The translations under genes and the position numbers were made by a program. The notes under the pieces were generated by a model, which worked only from the letters and a program-made list of their open reading frames with translations, made no database searches and was not told the origin of the DNA. 64,000 nucleotides of DNA from Timema cristinae (Eukaryota; Arthropoda; Insecta; Phasmatodea; Timematidae). The stretch covers positions 1 through 64,000 of the forward strand of contig JBCFYV010000538.1 in the NCBI GenBank assembly GCA_039000515.1. The letters run 5' to 3'. Every line of letters begins with the position of its first letter. Within the stretch, counting starts at the first letter, position 1. Shown one piece after another: positions 1 to 12,548 of this stretch.

Positions 1-1404
1 TTTGAATTTATTCGCAACCAAAATAATGGATTAAAGCAAAATAAAAATATTTTATCCGCTTTTGGGTTCCATGTCTATTTCCAGTTTATTAGAAATATAT
101 CGATTGTTCGAATATTACGACCACACAAAGAGGTATCTACTTTTTAAGACGCTATATTGGTTATAGAAAGGTGAAATATAGATTAGAATTTATTTTTCGC
201 TCTCTCTTGCAATTATTGTTAGTGAGTATTAACATATTTCGGGGAGAGAGGGGTCGAGGCTTGGCAGTTATTAGTTGACATCGTGAACACTTCTTCCTCG
301 CCCTTCCAAACATCCTTTTGGGACAGGTTTATTTTCTTTTACAATGGGGAAGGGTCTTTTACAACGTTGCCGAAAAAGTTACTCCAGAAACTAAGTTTAT
401 TTATAAAAGGAATGATTTTTGACTCGAAAATATGAGCCCTTACATTTCAAACATTGCAAAAATTTATTGTTCAGATTTACATCAACTGCTAGATGCGACC
501 AAGAGAAGTTGGTTCATAATATCTTAAATTGACCTACGCAACTGTGCACATAGCGGCAACCTTTTATTCAAAATATTAGTTGGTTTTAAAGAGGGTTAGA
601 CAGCTCCCAGTTTCTTTGTTCGGGAGATTTTCTGGAAACATCGCAAACCCCTTTCCCCAAAAACCCCCTCCCCAGACACACACCTACACCTACCTCCTCC
701 CCCTTGTCATACCTTTTGTCAGTTTAATTATCTCTAGCTGCAACTCAACCCCATGTTTCTGTACTTGGGTTTATCCGCAGTTCCAGTTTATACCAAAGAT
801 GTTGTAAGGGATGGGAAAGGTTTTAGTAGAGTGTGATACAGTATTACCAATCTTGATCTATACAGGGCGACAAAATAATGTAGACCCGGCCTTGGTTGAC
901 AGTTTAAATTTTAATATGAAATTTATTTAAAGGACTTTATGTTCGAATGTTTTGGTAGGAATTCCCATGTTGGAAAAGAAGTGATGTCTCCTTCCGCTGA
1001 ATAATTTGAGAAGTAAGCGTAAAGTGAAGTACGTTAAATTCCCCGTTATATTAATAGTGCCCTACTATCGTTAGTATTTATTTACAAAGTCAATTTAATT
1101 TGAAATTAAATTGAAATATATTTTGAAAACTAACAACATATATCAATATAATTGAATTGTTTTTTGAGTGACAATGAAATATAATTTATCATTATTGTAT
1201 TAAAAGTTAAATATTATCGAGAACAAATATTTTATTATCAAATATGACTTTCTATATTTTTTCTAGGAATAACTGTTTAGTTTGCCTTTCGCAGTATTTT
1301 ACCTTCAGAGGTCCTTTTTCTTATTTTATTATTTAATCTAATGGCAAGTGCCCAGCGTCGCCCGAATAAATTAAATGGTTTCTAGAAATCTCGCTTTAAA
1401 CTCA
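1..1404. other. AT-rich stretch without recognised gene
   Basis: I see no conserved ORF, RNA gene or clear repeat. The one ORF of some length (580-807, +) is low-complexity Pro/Thr-rich sequence over a C-rich tract and has no recognisable domain. Confidence 0.5.
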
Positions 1405-1409
1405 AGGTT

Positions 1410-1612
1410 GTCGTGTTGAGCTCGACTGCTGAGGACGGGGAGATCGAGGTTCGAATCTCGGTCGGGTGAATAGGGGGTTGGTTTTCAACTCTCCCTCCAT
1501 GCAAATGCGGGTTCACTTCCTCTAATTCAACCTTCCCAATTCCTAATCCATTAGCGTAATAAGTACTTAAAGCGAACCCGAACGGGTAGTAAGACGCGGT
1601 GCTAAATATTAA
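1410..1612 (+). mobile_element. tRNA-derived SINE, family 1, 5'-truncated
   Basis: The copy has a pol III B box (GGTTCGAATCTC near 1450), a body containing CAAATGCGGGTTCACTTCC, and the tail CCCGAACGGGTAGTAAGACG followed by an AT-rich repeat end. The A-box part of the head cannot be aligned, so it is probably truncated or decayed. The same family recurs at 3428, 3631 and 16064, and a piece of it lies inside the Polinton terminal repeats. Confidence 0.8.
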
Positions 1613-2239
1613 AAAAATAATATATTTTCTCTAAATTTGAGGGTTAAATTTTATCGTGGTGAAAGACTTAGAATAATTAAACAATATACACTCTGAGAAA
1701 GATTAAGTCTATGATAGCCCCCTTCCCCTAGCCCCTCACTTTGTTTTGTAGCTACCTGTAGTGATTTTCACGGGTTCAAAGGCGTCAGATTCACAATATA
1801 TGAAAAAGTTGTTAAAAATTACTGATGTACAAATCCTCAAGGGTTGTCCTAAGTATACTTGCCAAATTTTAGTTTTCTATATATCTTTGGCTCTTTGAGC
1901 CCAAGGTTGCTAGAATAGTATGTTTCCTCGATTAAAGAGTTTGTTTGAAGGTGAGTGATGCAACCGAGTAACCGCGCGACTGTCTCCCCAGCTAGCTATA
2001 CATCCCGGTGTTTGATTGAAGATAATTACTCGATGTAATATATATTTAATTTAAAAACCCTGATTAGTTACTGGGGTACCTTTACGTACCTACTGGAAGA
2101 AGTATCCGGCTTTGTCTTGGCTAGCCCTACATTGAATTTCGTGGTTACCCCGGGCAACGTTTTGCTACCAACATAAAGAAAAAACAAACTCTTCGTTTTG
2201 TTTCTTCCGACTAAGTTTCTAATTACTGTACTTACTGTA

Positions 2240-2640
2240 TGGCATTAGGAACTCAAAAGTTCATCGCCGCACTTAAAAAGGTACTCCACCTATCCCTATC
2301 CTGAGCTAGCTCTATCCAGTATAGTTCAGGTCCATTCTAATGTTATCCTCCCATCTGCGTCTGGGTCTTTCCACTGGTCTCTTCCCATTGGCTCTAACAG
2401 TCAGTGCCTTGATGGTACATGTCCTGCCCACCATAATCTGCGAGATTTAATTATCCTAACAATATCTGATAATGAGCACAGGGTATGTAGCTCTTCTCAA
2501 TGAAACCTCCTCCACTCCCTACTATCGTCATCCATTTTTGGACCTACAATCTTTCTAAGCACCTTGTTTTCGAGCAACCTAAGCGTAGTTTCGTAATGTA
2601 AGGTACGAGACCATGTTTAGCACCCATAAAGAGCATCAGG
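2240..2640 (-). pseudogene. RTE-like LINE ORF2 C-terminal relic
   Basis: Minus-strand translation gives the C-terminal tail typical of RTE-type LINE reverse transcriptases. Segments such as KIVGPKMDDDSREWRR, IVRIIKSRRLWWAGHV and WIELAQDRDRWSTF are separated by stops and frameshifts. Only the distal end is present and the catalytic reverse transcriptase is missing. It is a decayed, 5'-truncated insertion. The family assignment rests on remembered similarity to the WVELAQDRDRW-type endings of these LINEs. Confidence 0.75.
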
Positions 2641-3427
2641 TAAAATTATTGTTTCGTATATTATGAGTTTTACATTCCTTTACAGCAGGCAAGATGACTA
2701 CAACTAACTGACCAAATACTAGTAAGCATTTCCCGACTGTGTGATTTTCCTAATTTTTTATCCAATACCATTATTGATAGTTAAAATTGTACATATATAT
2801 TTGAACTCTGAGTATATCAAATTATATGTTGTTCGCAATAATATTTAACTATTTTTTCAGCGTTCATTTATAAACCTATTTCATTATTTTCCTTAATTAA
2901 TTTTTAAAAATATCCAATCAAAATTTTAAATTTCCTATTTCGAGGTGTACATTGTACCCTTTATGTCTTTGTAACGGAAAAATGAGATAATTTTGTTTGT
3001 TTGTAATGTTAAATTGTGTTTAGATACTAATTTTACAAAACATCGCTTGAGTAGCTATATTGACTATCAATTTTGATATTTTAATCTTTTAGTAAACTAT
3101 CACGTGATTTGGACGTGATGGTTTTATAGCTGCTACTTTGAAACAAAATGCCGTAAGTAAATTTTAATTATTCAATGAGCTATATGTGTGTACCCATGCC
3201 AGATTTCAAGTCAGCTGTTAAAGGGGTTTGGGCGTGATAAAGGAACAAATAGACTTAGAGATAGACAGCCGGACAAACCTTTCATTTCTATACACAACCA
3301 GGGAAGGCAACAAGAGATTATTATACAAAACATCGTTATATTGTATTTTCTATAAACGTCCTAATATTTCAGTGTGTGTAAACATTACAGATATGATATT
3401 ATAACACGCATACTATATATATTTTTA

Positions 3428-3570
3428 GCACCACGTCTTTATACTCATTCGGGTTTTGTTAATTACGACAAAGTGTTAGGGATAAAGGCACTCGTATTTG
3501 CTCGAAGAGAGAGTGGGAAACAGTTTATCAAAATGTATCCTCAGTAGACCTGACGAAGACTCGATTTAAA
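3428..3570 (-). mobile_element. Degenerate SINE family 1 relic
   Basis: In reverse orientation the sequence begins with the complement of the tail (TTAGCACCACGTCTTTATAC, then a form of CATTCGGG). A decayed body follows (ACTCGTATTTGCTCGAAGAG). The tRNA-like head is not recognisable. Confidence 0.55.
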
Positions 3571-3630
3571 TATTAGCTAACAACAGTTTAATCCGTCAGG
3601 TTTGTTATTGTACTGAGAAGATGTAACACA

Positions 3631-3870
3631 CCTCGGTAGCCACATGGTCTAACTCGCTAGTCTCGCTCTAGACTAGACTGCCGAGGACGAGGAGATCGTG
3701 GTTCGCTCTCGGTCGGGTCTACTGAGTTTTTTTCACTAAATGTTTTAACACTCTCTTTCCACGAAAATGCGGTTGCGCTTTATCTAAATTACACTTTCCT
3801 CATATAAGAACCCATTTGAATAATTAGTACATGGACGTATGACCCGAACGAGTAGTAAGACGTGGTGCGT
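3631..3870 (+). mobile_element. SINE family 1, near full length
   Basis: The tRNA-like head begins CCTCGGTAGCCACATGGTCT (A-box region). It continues through a diverged B box (GTGGTTCGCTCTC) and ends in the family tail CCCGAACGAGTAGTAAGACG. It is an older copy with many substitutions. No clear target duplication was found. Confidence 0.75.
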
Positions 3871-4116
3871 TTAGACTATACAATTTGTAAAAGTTGTGTT
3901 TGAAACAACGTTTTACAACTTGTTGGAAAATCAATTGAAAAATGTTTGAAAACATTGTAGTCTTAAAACAAATTTCATGTTTTACATGTCACACGTTTCC
4001 CGTTGGGTGGCGGTAAAGATCAAAGAAACATTTGGGTTTAAAATATTTTGCACAAATAGAAGACAGCTTGTACAGTCGAAAGTTACTGCTAATCCTTCTC
4101 AACTGGAATAATATCC

Positions 4117-4400
4117 CTCTGTTCTAGGGTCCGGGGTTCAATCCTAGGTCCCGGCAAAGATTTATCTTATTATCAACCCCTTCCTTGATTCTTCACCTCT
4201 GACAAAACGTGCGTACTAATCACAACTCGTGAATGTGGGGAATACCAGGTCTCCACCGTGGTTCGGATTCCACATTAAACTGTATGTCCTCCATTTCATC
4301 TCAATATCACCCTACCATTACACATTAGCGTGTGTATAACCCGAACGGGCAGTAAGACGCGGTGCTAATAATAAAATTATAATATTAATAATAATAATTA
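4117..4400 (+). mobile_element. tRNA-derived SINE, family 2
   Basis: The B box is GGGGTTCAATCCTAGG. A different body from family 1 follows (CTCTGACAAAACGTG, GAATGTGGGGAATACCAGG, CACCGTGGTTCGGATTCCAC). The 3' tail, CCCGAACGGGCAGTAAGACG plus (AAT)n, is essentially that of family 1. The A box is not preserved. Confidence 0.8.
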
Positions 4401-5005
4401 CAGTATCCCTAAATGATGTATTCTCTCTCTCTCTAGTCAACTATCATCATCTTATATATAATTTGATAAGCTCGTTTCCAGTAATAGAACTTATGAGGAA
4501 ATGGCTGAACAGATTTTGACAAACGAACACTCATTTTAAAGGTTTGAGGTTCAGGATGCCGATAAAAATAGTGACCTAAAACTAAAACCCAATATTCATA
4601 GCAAATTTACCACGTTTTCCTTTTGTGTGGGTAGTGAATCATCTGTACAATCTTTATTTGTGGACACTACCAAGGAAACCATGATTTGTGTATTGTTTTA
4701 GATCGGTAAATAAAATATTTCTCTTTGGTTAAATATAACAGCAGTTCAACAATTCTTACTTAAGTGGCTTTGTGCAACAAATAGATAGAGAGCTGGGAGA
4801 GGGATAGTTTGAAAGCTATCACCGTGGCGTGAAGGGGGACAATATATATTTGGTTATTCAAATTAAACAGCAAAACATAGATATCTATGTAAAATCGATA
4901 GCCTTTAAGGACTCAACTTCTAACTATAAAGTCGAGGGAGGGCTTATTACAATAATATATCATTTCCCAATAAAATATTACGAATACATTTTATAGACTT
5001 CTATA

Positions 5006-5259
5006 CTGGCGGCCGGGGTTCAATCCTCGGTCCCGGCAACGATTTATCTGATTACCAAACCCTTCCTTCACCTCTGACAAGACGTGTATTAATCACAACT
5101 TATGAATGTGGGGAATACCAGGCCTCCACCGTGGTTCGGATCCCACGTCAAACTGTAAGTCCTCCATTTCACCTCACAATCACCCTACCATTACACGTTA
5201 GCGTAAGTGCGTACAACATGAACGGGTAGTAAGACGTGGTGCTAATAATAATAATAATA

Positions 5260-5303
<44 letters not shown>
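5006..5303 (+). mobile_element. SINE family 2 with (AAT)n tail
   Basis: This is a second forward copy of family 2 with B box GGGGTTCAATCCTCGG, the same body landmarks, and a long (AAT)n tail at about 5243-5303. It ends about 350 bp outside the left terminal repeat of the Harbinger element. Confidence 0.8.
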
Positions 5304-5305
<2 letters not shown>

Positions 5306-5647
5306 TAATATTAAACTATATATTTTGGGCCGAAATTAAAACAATAGAAATGAATAAAATAAAATTAACAAAGTATATTTTTTAAACTCTTTTTATTTTT
5401 TTAGCATTACCATTCCGTGTTAATTTCGAGTCCATTATTGATTTGAAGGCATGTATCCAAAATAACGGCTGAACCGGGATCCACACTTATGTAGAGTCGT
5501 CTATATATATGTAGAACTATTATTCCCACCATGTGTGCTAGCTCCGCAGATGCAAGTATAGAAACTGTGGCGCCTTAAACTAGCACCCAACATATCTGTA
5601 TTAGGTTATAATAGTTTAAAGGCAATCAATCTGAAAATAACGGCAGA

Positions 5648-5670
5648 ACCAGTAGGTCGAGCACGGATCT
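5648..5670 (+). repeat. Left Harbinger terminal inverted repeat
   Basis: The sequence reads ACCAGTAGGTCGAGCACGGA followed by TCT. It pairs with 49974-49996 with three mismatches, all in the outer half. Confidence 0.6.
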
Positions 5671-5980
5671 TTTCCTTTTGCGCGTCATACGCCATGACGG
5701 CCATCTTCTGACGCGACTTCATAACTGCGAGCATGGAACGTTTGGTCATAACCGCTATGGCGCGTATGACGACGTGTAAACTTTGATGGGCGCTAGTGTA
5801 TGGATAGCGTGTGTTGGCAACCATGATAACTTGTTTAGCTACGAATGTAACAGGGTTGGTAGCACCATTACGTAATTGTTCACCAATCAAAATACATATA
5901 ATCCTGCCGCCAAGCTTCAAAACATTACGTCTCCATTTTATCCTGCCTTTGAATTTCAAAACATTCGAAATCACGTTATA

Positions 5981-6738
5981 ATGGAACAAATGTAAGTAAA
6001 TAGCCTACATTATTAATATAATTATCGATTTATATATTATTAATTATAATAGCGAAATATACTGAAGTCTAATTCTAATTTTATATTTTATGTGATAAAA
6101 TTTAAATCAAACTATCAAAGATAAAGATAAATTAAAAATAAGGAACAAATAAAAAGGCATGTAATTTGATAATGTAACTGAAGTAACTTAATGACATCAG
6201 AAAAAGGTTGAGGGATACCAACATAACCTACTTTGTTTGGACCTTTACGACCCTTACTTTTATTTTTAAAAAAGCAATGAATATAAATATTTCATTCATA
6301 AAGAAGAAAAAAAGGTATGTCACTCCAATGACATAGAGAATGACAAAGGATTCAACGTCTATTAATATATGTATTATGCTAAAAACAATAATAGTAAAAA
6401 TTGTAGGTTTCTTGGCATTGACCTCATCCCTATTATAATAGTATAGATAGGTATATTTAAATTATAACGTTCTTAAAGCAAACACAATATAGTTTTATAA
6501 TCTTTATAAGTGTGACTAACCAGATATTTGATTTTATAGAGCCAAACCAATGAGAAGTGCCAGAGTTGTTGGGCGGCAATGGGAGCATCTTGTGGATTAT
6601 ATGGTTTCTCATTCAGCATTTGCTACTGGGAAACTAATAGGTCCACAAGGATCTATCAATGCAAACTCACAATGGGCAGAGTTAACCCAACAAGTCAATG
6701 AACTGGGACCAGGAAAATCAACAGAGCAATGGAAGAAG
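5981..6738 (+). pseudogene. Harbinger Myb/SANT-like protein, exons 1-2
   Basis: This is the N-terminal part of the DNA-binding partner of a Harbinger transposase. Exon 1 (5981-5991) encodes only Met-Glu-Gln plus two bases and ends at a strong donor, GTAAGT. Exon 2 (6540-6738) follows a TTTTATAG acceptor and joins in phase. It encodes the trihelix/Myb-SANT segment, with QWEHLVDYMVSHSAFATGKL and the ending GKSTEQWKK. It stops at donor GTACAG in phase 0. The next residues of the motif (VWRDLKRNARGRAA) lie 20.9 kb away at 27671. Met at 6550 is an internal codon in this model. The family assignment rests on the W-spaced pattern; the tiny first exon is inferred from phase alone. Confidence 0.75.
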
Positions 6739-8383
6739 GTACAGTTATATAATATAAGTGATAAAGTATGATAACTTAAGGGTGCTATATGGGCAGGTAG
6801 AAATACCTCGTCGCCTTTTGGGAGTAAAAAAAATATTCCCCTCTTCTCTTTACCTATCTTAAATTCGATGAGCTCGTAACAGATTAGTGAAAGAGGAAGG
6901 ACGAAAGACTTGTCACTCAAGGCCGGGATGATTCATTCACCAGTAAAAGCGACAGCTTTTCCACTCTTTTGGTTTATATTTCACAACAGACCACTGGCTT
7001 GATGCACAACCAATCTTCTTACAAATTTAGACAGTGCGAGTTGTTTAAAAGAAATAAGAACATTACTATTTCAAGTTGCTAGTAATGCTGCTCTTGTATA
7101 TTAAATCGTGGTTTACATTCATATACATAAAATAATTAGGTACTTACATTCATGTACATAGATTAATTAGGTACTTAACTTTATTTTTTAAATTTGTATC
7201 TAAATATTGAAATCATTAGGTTAATTTTCCACAACCATCTAACTACCTGTTATGGATTATTTGCATGTGCACCAATTAATACGCTAATTTGTTATAGAAT
7301 AGCAAAGTTTAATTTTAAGGGAATTGTACCCGCATTAACGAAGAGCGGGAGTGGAAATCGACCATTGAGAGCAAAATCCCTCTCGATACACCAGACCGGA
7401 ATTCTAACCCTAACTTCCATGTTATTGGCAACCAATTTTATTGTTAGAATGACGCCTTAGATCATTCGACCCTTTGGGTAAATCCCAGCCGGACAGTAGC
7501 TTGAACTCTTTTAATATTTAGATTAAACATCTTATAAAACCATGAATAGAAAAATACTAGCCCTCTCCAGTGGGGACGTGAACAAAATAATCTCTCTCGT
7601 CTAGTCTAATATACAGGTGATGGTAGGTTGGGGCTGGAATTCCAGTCGTGTGCTCAGAGATTGTTTGCCTTCAATTATTTTCCACTCTTCCTTTACACAA
7701 ATGAGGGTATAAGACCTTTGATTAATAATTTCCACTTTCTTTCCCTTTGGTGTAATTATTGTATTATTAGGGAATTCATCATTATTTAAAGGCAAAACTA
7801 GCAACACCTAAATGTGTAACAGTTGCATAACAATTACCTTTTTTTCCCATTTTAAAGGTTAAGTGGTGGTGAAAACTTGTATTGTATAAAACGTTTAGCT
7901 ATTGGTGGTACAATATTTTGATTTCTAGTTGTTGTAGTTAAGACTATTATATGACAACTTTATAACCGGTCATTATAAATAGTAAAATTAGATATGATGG
8001 TGTAGGTAAGCGTGACATTTCAACTACTTAAAAGTTATACCCATAAAATAATCACGAAATATTATGTTTGTGTTTTGATTTATTTAAATTTTTACATTTA
8101 TAGCTTAGTTTGTATGTTTCCAAATATTCCTAAACCAACAAAAATATTACAATAGCTATCAATAAGCTTTTTGGATATAGTTTTTACATAAGTTATATAA
8201 AATATTAGATTGATATGTTGCTGTGTGATTAAACTAGCTTTCATATTATATTTACCATCAAGTAAGATCTGTTAGTTTCAATCTCTACGTGGAGAGACTA
8301 AACAAGGGAAGTAATGTTCAATATATTTTTACAACCTAATAAAGTTGAAGTAAATATAAATCTAGAATTAAATTCAGGCAAGG
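6739..8383. other. Start of giant intron 2, with SINE relics
   Basis: No gene is seen. About 7325-7480 resembles the reverse complement of the SINE family 1 body (ACCCGCATTAACGAAGAGCG, then GGGAGTGGAAA). About 7640-7720 resembles a decayed forward body. Both are weak matches. The ORFs at 7194-7460 (+) and 7601-7807 (-) lie over these relics and have no domain. Confidence 0.45.
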
Positions 8384-9017
8384 AATATCCACTATATGCG
8401 TACACCAGATGAAAGGCAACAATGTCCAATATACGTGTACAAATGATGAAAGGCAACAATGTCCACTTTACGTGTACAACTGATGAAAGCTATCAATGAC
8501 CATTATACGTGTACAAATGATGAAAGGCAACAATGTCCAATATACGTGTACAAATGATGAAAGTTAACAATGTCCACTATACGTGTACAACTGATGAAAG
8601 TTAACAATGTCCACTATACGTGTACAACTGATGAAAGCTAACAATGACCATTATACGTGTACAAATGATGAAAGGCAACAATGTCCACTATACGTGTACA
8701 AATGATGAAAGGCAACAATGTCCAATATACGTGTACAAATGATGAAAGTTAACAATGTCCACTATACGTGTACAACTGATGAAAGTTAACAATGTCCACT
8801 ATACGTGTACAACTGATGAAAGCTAACAATGTCCCCTATACGTGTACAACTGATGAAAGTTAACAATGTCCACTATACGTGTACAACTGATGAAAGTTAA
8901 CAATGTCCCCTATACGTGTACAACTGATGAAAGCTAACAATGACCATTATACGTGTACAAATGATGAAAGTTAACAATGTCCACTATACGTGTACAACTG
9001 ATGAAAGTTATCAATGT
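8384..9017. repeat. 37-bp satellite, about 17 copies with higher-order pattern
   Basis: The unit contains CAATGTCCACTATACGTGTA followed by CAACTGATGAAAGTTAA. Period 37 is fixed by successive ACGTGTAC positions (8581, 8618 and so on). Variants (GGCAA/CCAATA/AAATGATG, GCTAA/GACCATTA, GTTAA/CACTATA) recur in the same order about 200 bp apart. Amplification by multi-unit blocks is therefore likely. Confidence 0.9.
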
Positions 9018-9126
9018 AATGTTAACTAAATGTGACTTCACTATCAGTATGGTTCAAGGCTGTAATACTCAACCTTTTTTTTAGCTTACTGCCCTCTTCT
9101 GAGTATTTGATGCTGCTACAGCCCCT

Positions 9127-9962
9127 AACCCTAAGTTATATGTAATATGCATACTGAAATCAATGATAATAACCCTAAGTTATATGTAATATGCATACTG
9201 AAATCAATGATAATAACCCTAAGTTATATGTAATATGCATACTGAAATCAATGATAATAACCCTAAGTTATATGTAATATGCATACTGAAATCAATGATA
9301 ATAACCCTAAGTTATATGTAATATGCATACTGAAATCAATGATAATAACCCTAAGTTATATGTAATATGCATACTGAAATCAATGATAATAACCCTAAGT
9401 TATATGTAATATGCATACTGAAATCAATGATAATAACCCTAAGTTATATGTAATATGCATACTGAAATCAATGATAATAACCCTAAGTTATATGTAATAT
9501 GCATACTGAAATCAATGATAATAACCCTAAGTTATATGTAATATGCATACTGAAATCAATGATAATAACCCTAAGTTATATGTAATATGCATACTGAAAT
9601 CAATGATAATAACCCTAAGTTATATGTAATATGCATACTGAAATCAATGATAATAACCCTAAGTTATATGTAATATGCATACTGAAATCAATGATAATAA
9701 CCCTAAGTTATATGTAATATGCATACTGAAATCAATGATAATAACCCTAAGTTATATGTAATATGCATACTGAAATCAATGATAATAACCCTAAGTTATA
9801 TGTAATATGCATACTGAAATCAATGATAATAACCCTAAGTTATATGTAATATGCATACTGAAATCAATGATAATAACCCTAAGTTATATGTAATATGCAT
9901 ACTGAAATCAATGATAATAACCCTAAGTTATATGTAATATGCATACTGAAATCAATGATAAT
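9127..9962. repeat. 44-bp satellite, 19 apparently identical copies
   Basis: The unit begins AACCCTAAGTTATATGTAAT and ends AATCAATGATAAT. The array spans 836 bp, exactly 19 x 44, and by eye no unit differs from the next. It follows the 37-bp array after a spacer of about 110 bp. The AACCCTAA inside the unit resembles a telomere motif, but the rest of the unit does not. Confidence 0.95.
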
Positions 9963-10419
9963 AACCTTGCAGAAATGCTTCTTTCCCACTTGGTCAATAT
10001 TACCTCCTTTTAAATAAACATGATTACAAAATAAATTCACTTTTTACGTGGAATAATTTATAATTCTTATGAATAAAACACTCGTTAAAACATAACTAAT
10101 GTTAAGTGGTTACAAACATAAGGAATAAATCGTATTGTCAAAATTATAGAACATAAATACAGTATTTAATTTAAGACCCTTTTGTTAAATATTTTTTTGC
10201 CTGTGTTTATTAGCATAAAATTATTCCTGCAATATCAGTAACAACCCATACGCTACCGTACAACTTCCTTACAATTATTTACCATCTCATAAAACCAAAA
10301 ACACCCCCTGGAGGACGGTATCACCCAATATGGGAAACACTGGTCTAAGGCTTCATTCTCGTGCTATCATCGTTGTGTCCTGCTGATGTCGGGAACATTG
10401 GTTTTAAAATCGTATTCGG

Positions 10420-10876
10420 GTATGAAAAACTACACGTATACCACAAAGCTTAGAAAAAATATGTTCACTATACGTAGTCCTAAATTACAAAATAAAGGAA
10501 AATCTTATTCATTACACGTATACCACAAAAGTTAGGAGAATAATGTTCACTACAAACATACATAACGCTTAAAAAATAATGTTAAAAAAAAAGTTTTATC
10601 ACATAATAAAATAAATTTACATGATATATTTATTATATCACAACATAAAGAAAAATTATGTTCACTACACATACACAAAGTTTAGAAAATTATGTACAAT
10701 ACACATATGCCACAAAATAAAATAAAATTATGCTCACCACACATAAATGCCTACAACAAAGTTTAGTAAAATTTTATGCAATACACTATCACAATATATC
10801 ACTAAACAAATTAAAATCATGCCCATTACATACATATCTCTAAATAAAGAAAAATCATAATCATTTCACTTATATA
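10420..10876. repeat. Decayed satellite-like repeats
   Basis: Irregular repeats of about 60 bp carry words such as TACACGTATACCACAAA and AATGTTCACTACA. They resemble the 37-bp satellite vocabulary (CACTATACGTGTAC) in diverged form, so this may be an older edge of the same array. Periodicity is poor. Confidence 0.45.
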
Positions 10877-12301
10877 CAGTGGTGGACCTACGGTATGGCA
10901 GATTTTGCAAGTGCCCTGGGCGCCACTTAACGGGGGCACGTCACTAAATAGGTTCTATTTACTCAATTATTGTAATTTATCTTACTTTTTTATTCCAAAT
11001 ACTTTTATATTTTAAATCATTTTTAGTTGTTATAATATAAACTACTAAATAGAACGTTAAATATTTGTTTTTGTACAAACTGTAGCTAAATCCATGAGAT
11101 TCATACTGAAAATAGCCTATATAAGATCACATACTAATTATCATGTCAGAACTTGGCCGTTGAGATAAAGCGAACCTAGGGCGCAAAGGTCCTAAGGGCG
11201 TATTTCAACTTTTTGTTTTGTTTAAATGTAAAATAATATTTAAACTAAACACGTTTCTAATTATTTTTCAATAAATAAATAATTTTATCTAAAATTGAGA
11301 ATATATTAAAAAAATTACTAACAACACAATCACATTTGTTTTATGACGTTTGAGCTCGCTTTGATTTTTTATTAATGATTAAAGAAAATTTTAACAGAAA
11401 AGGAAAAAAGAAGGACGAAAAGATGCTAAAGGAGTTTCAGTCACAGTTTTATGACAACCCTGCTGTGATGGTTGACACAAGAGTAGTGTTCAACAAAGAA
11501 TAAGTGAGACAAACAGCCTGGCATTGTTAGTGAATTGCGACAATCACTCACTCAAAGAAAGGTATGAAAAACGCTGCGCCTGTGGTTGTGAAGTCGGAGC
11601 CCAAAATCAGATGGAGTGCAAGGATAAAAGCAATGAAGCCGGTTAACAAGTACCTTGAGAAGATATGGAAATGAAACCAGTGAAATAAGAAGTGATTTTC
11701 TTTGACTTTCTTATTGATGCCAAGGGACTGTGTTACGCTGACGATATTAAAGATTCGAACCAGAAGTGTGAACATTTAGGAAAATTTTATAGCTGTGTTG
11801 TTGATGGACAACAACTATATGAAGACATTTTGGATTGTCACATGTTTTTTGAAGTCGGGCCAACATGAAAATATCAAGACTTGAAGAACTTCCAGAATGT
11901 ATTGCTCAGTATGCAGATGAGAGCATTTTCCACAATCTTCACAGTGATATTCAGATACTGCTAACCATCGTCAGCTGTGAGATCTGAAACTAATACCTTC
12001 GTATTTGAAAGTCTTCATGGGTCAAAGCTGATTGTATGATTTGCTCTGTTGATTGTGTAAAGAGAATAAACAGAAACAACAGACTTTAAGAAATCATAGA
12101 TCAATTTGCGTCAGTAAAAACAAGGAAGGTACCTTCATAGTTTTCTTATGTTACCATAATGTGTTAAATAAAATTAACGAGTTTGTCTTATTTTTGAGCA
12201 GATATTGTGGTAAAGTTGTTTAAAAAACAGGTGTCAGGTGTTTGGACAGAGGCGCAATTCCAGTGCTTGCCATAGGTGATATTTATGTAGATCCACCATT
12301 G
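10877..12301. mobile_element. hAT-like transposon relic
   Basis: The left end is CAGTGGTGGACCTACG and the right end, read inward, is CAATGGTGGATCTACA. These are inverted repeats of the CAGTGGYGGA type common in hAT elements. Flanking octamers CTTATATA and CGTACATC agree at 5 of 8 positions, compatible with an old 8-bp target duplication. The interior has no intact ORF; 11548-11775 (-) has no recognisable domain. Confidence 0.55.
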
Positions 12302-12548
12302 CGTACATCACAAAATTAAGACCTCTCATGTTCATTTAACGTTTATTAAGTAATGAAGGGAAATTATGGTCATTAATGTTCAAAATATGATGAAAAACAA
12401 ACTGAAGGGAAATAGTCTTATCTATCTTATCTATCTAATATTCTTATCTAAACTCCACCAAGGAGTAAAACAAAATTTCATCCATTCCCAACCCAATTAA
12501 GATATTTTCTTTTTGATGGCTGGCCATCATTTTAAATATTGGTTTTCT

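Noticed and set aside
5645..5660. A 3-bp TWA target duplication for the Harbinger element
   Set aside because: I tried several boundary positions on both sides and no matching trinucleotide appears, so none is annotated.
5606..5989. 127-aa ORF (-) at the left Harbinger end
   Set aside because: It covers the terminal repeat and the 5' region of the Myb-like gene on the opposite strand, has no recognisable domain, and reads through the repeated GTCAT motifs.
7194..7807. Two ORFs (88 and 68 aa) in the giant intron
   Set aside because: They have no domain, sit over decayed SINE sequence and have no splice or promoter context.
9127..9962. Telomere-like AACCCTAA in each 44-bp unit
   Set aside because: The motif occurs once per 44 bp and is not itself tandem. 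The array is interstitial, so it is an ordinary satellite.
8384..9962. CRISPR-like array (regular repeats)
   Set aside because: There are no unique spacers, the repeats are head to tail, and the context is eukaryotic with no cas genes.
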